A program made the position numbers and the translations under genes. A DNA stretch of 6,299 nt from Chloroflexota bacterium (lineage in GTDB: Bacteria; Chloroflexota; Anaerolineae; B4-G1; DUEL01), in contig JAGHZG010000103.1 in NCBI GenBank assembly GCA_017743275.1, positions 1-6,299 of the forward strand, read 5' to 3'. The notes below the pieces were generated by a model. That model was given only the letters and a program-made list of their open reading frames with translations. It ran no database searches and was not told where the DNA came from. This document shows, one piece after another, positions 5,361-6,299 of the stretch; within the stretch, counting starts at the first letter, position 1; every line of letters starts with the position of its first letter.

Positions 5361-6299
5361 TTACATCAACAACTTGCCCCGAAAGCGGACGTAGAGGCCG
5401 TAGTCAATGACGGTGCGGCGGGCGATGTAGTCCTGGGTAGCGGGTGCCCGGCCCTGCCGTTCCAGGATGGCCTCCGTTGTCCGCAGGGAGACCGCATCCG
5501 ACCCGGCGCCGGAGCCGAAACTGACCAGCAGAACGCGCTGACCGGGTCGGGCCCCGTCCAGAATCGCCGTCAGCCCCACCAGCGAGGAGCCTGCATAGGT
5601 GTTGCCGATTCGGTCCGCCAGCAGGCCGGCCTGAATCTGTTCCGGTTTGAATCCCAGTTGCCGGGCGACGGTCTGCGGGAACTTGACGTTGGGCTGGTGG
5701 AAGACGGCGTAGTCGTAGTCGGCGGGCGTGGTCCCCAGCGCCTCCATCAGCGCGCGGGCCGCCTCGGTGATGTGCTTGAAGTAGGCTGGCTCGCCGGTAA
5801 ACCGCCCGCCGTGCGACGGGTAGTGCTGGTAGGCCCGCCGCCAGAAGTCCGGCGTGTCGGTCACGTAGGAGAGGCTCCCCTCCACGACGGCCAGCGCCTC
5901 CTCCGCCGGGCCGACCAGGTAGGCCGCGCCGCCCGCGGCGGCGGTGTACTCCAGCGCGTCGCCGGGGCGGCCCTGGGCGGTGTCGGCGCCCACGGCCAGC
6001 GCGTAGCGGCCCATCCCGGAGCCGACAAAGCCCAGCGCGGCCTGCAGCGCCTCCGTCCCGGCCTTACAGGCGAACTCCCAGTCCCCGGCCTGGACGTAGG
6101 GGGTGGCCCCGATGGCCTCGGCGAGAATCGTGGAGGTCGGCTTGACCGCGTACGGGTGGGATTCGCTCCCCACCCAGACGGCGCGAATGAGGGCGGGGTC
6201 CACGTTCCCGGCCCGCGCCAGGGCGTTGCGGGCCGCCTCTATGGAGATGGTGACCACGTCCTCGTCCGGCCCCGCCACCGCCTTCTCGGTGACGGGGGT
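5361..6299 (-). CDS. HMG-CoA synthase, archaeal type, N-terminus cut by right edge
   Basis: Condenses acetyl-CoA with acetoacetyl-CoA to 3-hydroxy-3-methylglutaryl-CoA, the committed step toward mevalonate. The frame is open to the edge. A GTG at 6278 could be read as a start, but upstream in-frame codons give TPVTEKA, joining to the family's conserved KAVAGPDED, so the gene continues beyond. Numbering from that GTG, the catalytic triad is Glu39 ([13 protein letters not shown]), Cys71 ([11 protein letters not shown], codon 6066-6068) and His194 (FHQPNVKFP). Glu-Cys spacing is 32 and Cys-His 123, as in archaeal enzymes. [32 protein letters not shown] and [12 protein letters not shown] follow the same family. 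About 35 residues are missing at the N-terminus. It leads the leftward set and shares its partners' complex. A role outside isoprenoid synthesis cannot be excluded. Confidence 0.95.
   Translation of the reverse strand, partial: TPVTEKAVAGPDEDVVTISIEAARNALARAGNVDPALIRAVWVGSESHPYAVKPTSTILAEAIGATPYVQAGDWEFACKAGTEALQAALGFVGSGMGRYALAVGADTAQGRPGDALEYTAAAGGAAYLVGPAEEALAVVEGSLSYVTDTPDFWRRAYQHYPSHGGRFTGEPAYFKHITEAARALMEALGTTPADYDYAVFHQPNVKFPQTVARQLGFKPEQIQAGLLADRIGNTYAGSSLVGLTAILDGARPGQRVLLVSFGSGAGSDAVSLRTTEAILERQGRAPATQDYIARRTVIDYGLYVRFRGKLLM

Overview
This is a GC-rich bacterial window of metabolic genes in two blocks that converge near the middle. Four genes read rightward in positions 1-3442, and three read leftward in 3626-6299. 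The first and last genes run off the edges. No RNA gene, mobile element, CRISPR array or phage gene was seen. Gaps between genes are short (183 bases or less), and several are filled with short-period repeats or long inverted repeats.

Rightward block: (1) the C-terminal part of a glycyl-radical-enzyme activase (radical SAM, with a double [4Fe-4S] ferredoxin insert); (2) a 272-residue protein that looks like two fused flavin-binding split barrels of the pyridoxamine-5'-phosphate-oxidase superfamily; (3, 4) the two subunits of a type I CoA-transferase closely resembling glutaconate CoA-transferase GctA/GctB, with overlapping genes and the catalytic glutamate in place. Genes 2-4 are tightly packed (9-base gap, then an 8-base overlap). 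The activase is 82 bases upstream, across a heptamer repeat. I infer an anaerobic catabolic locus in which a glycyl radical enzyme, probably encoded left of the window, makes or uses an acid that the CoA-transferase activates. The substrate cannot be read from this window.

Leftward block, in transcription order: HMG-CoA synthase of archaeal type (N-terminus off the right edge), SCP-x-type thiolase, and a DUF35 zinc-ribbon/OB-fold protein. This is the gene set of the archaeal acetoacetyl-CoA thiolase/HMG-CoA synthase/DUF35 complex, in which condensation and acetoacetyl-CoA formation are coupled at the entry to the mevalonate pathway. All catalytic residues expected for the synthase and thiolase are visible. 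An alternative role in a CoA-thioester degradation pathway is possible, because DUF35-thiolase pairs also occur there.

Organism: an anaerobic or facultative bacterium. The combination of high GC, an archaeal-type HMG-CoA synthase module, glycyl-radical chemistry and gaps full of short tandem repeats suggests Chloroflexota (Anaerolineae-like). This is inference; no marker gene is present.

The most unusual feature is non-coding. Three of the gaps carry period-7 (partly period-8) tandem repeats with unrelated unit sequences: CTGCGAC, AATCAGC, and TTAATTG inside an octamer-armed hairpin. The convergent gap holds duplicated palindromes and a 23-bp hairpin.
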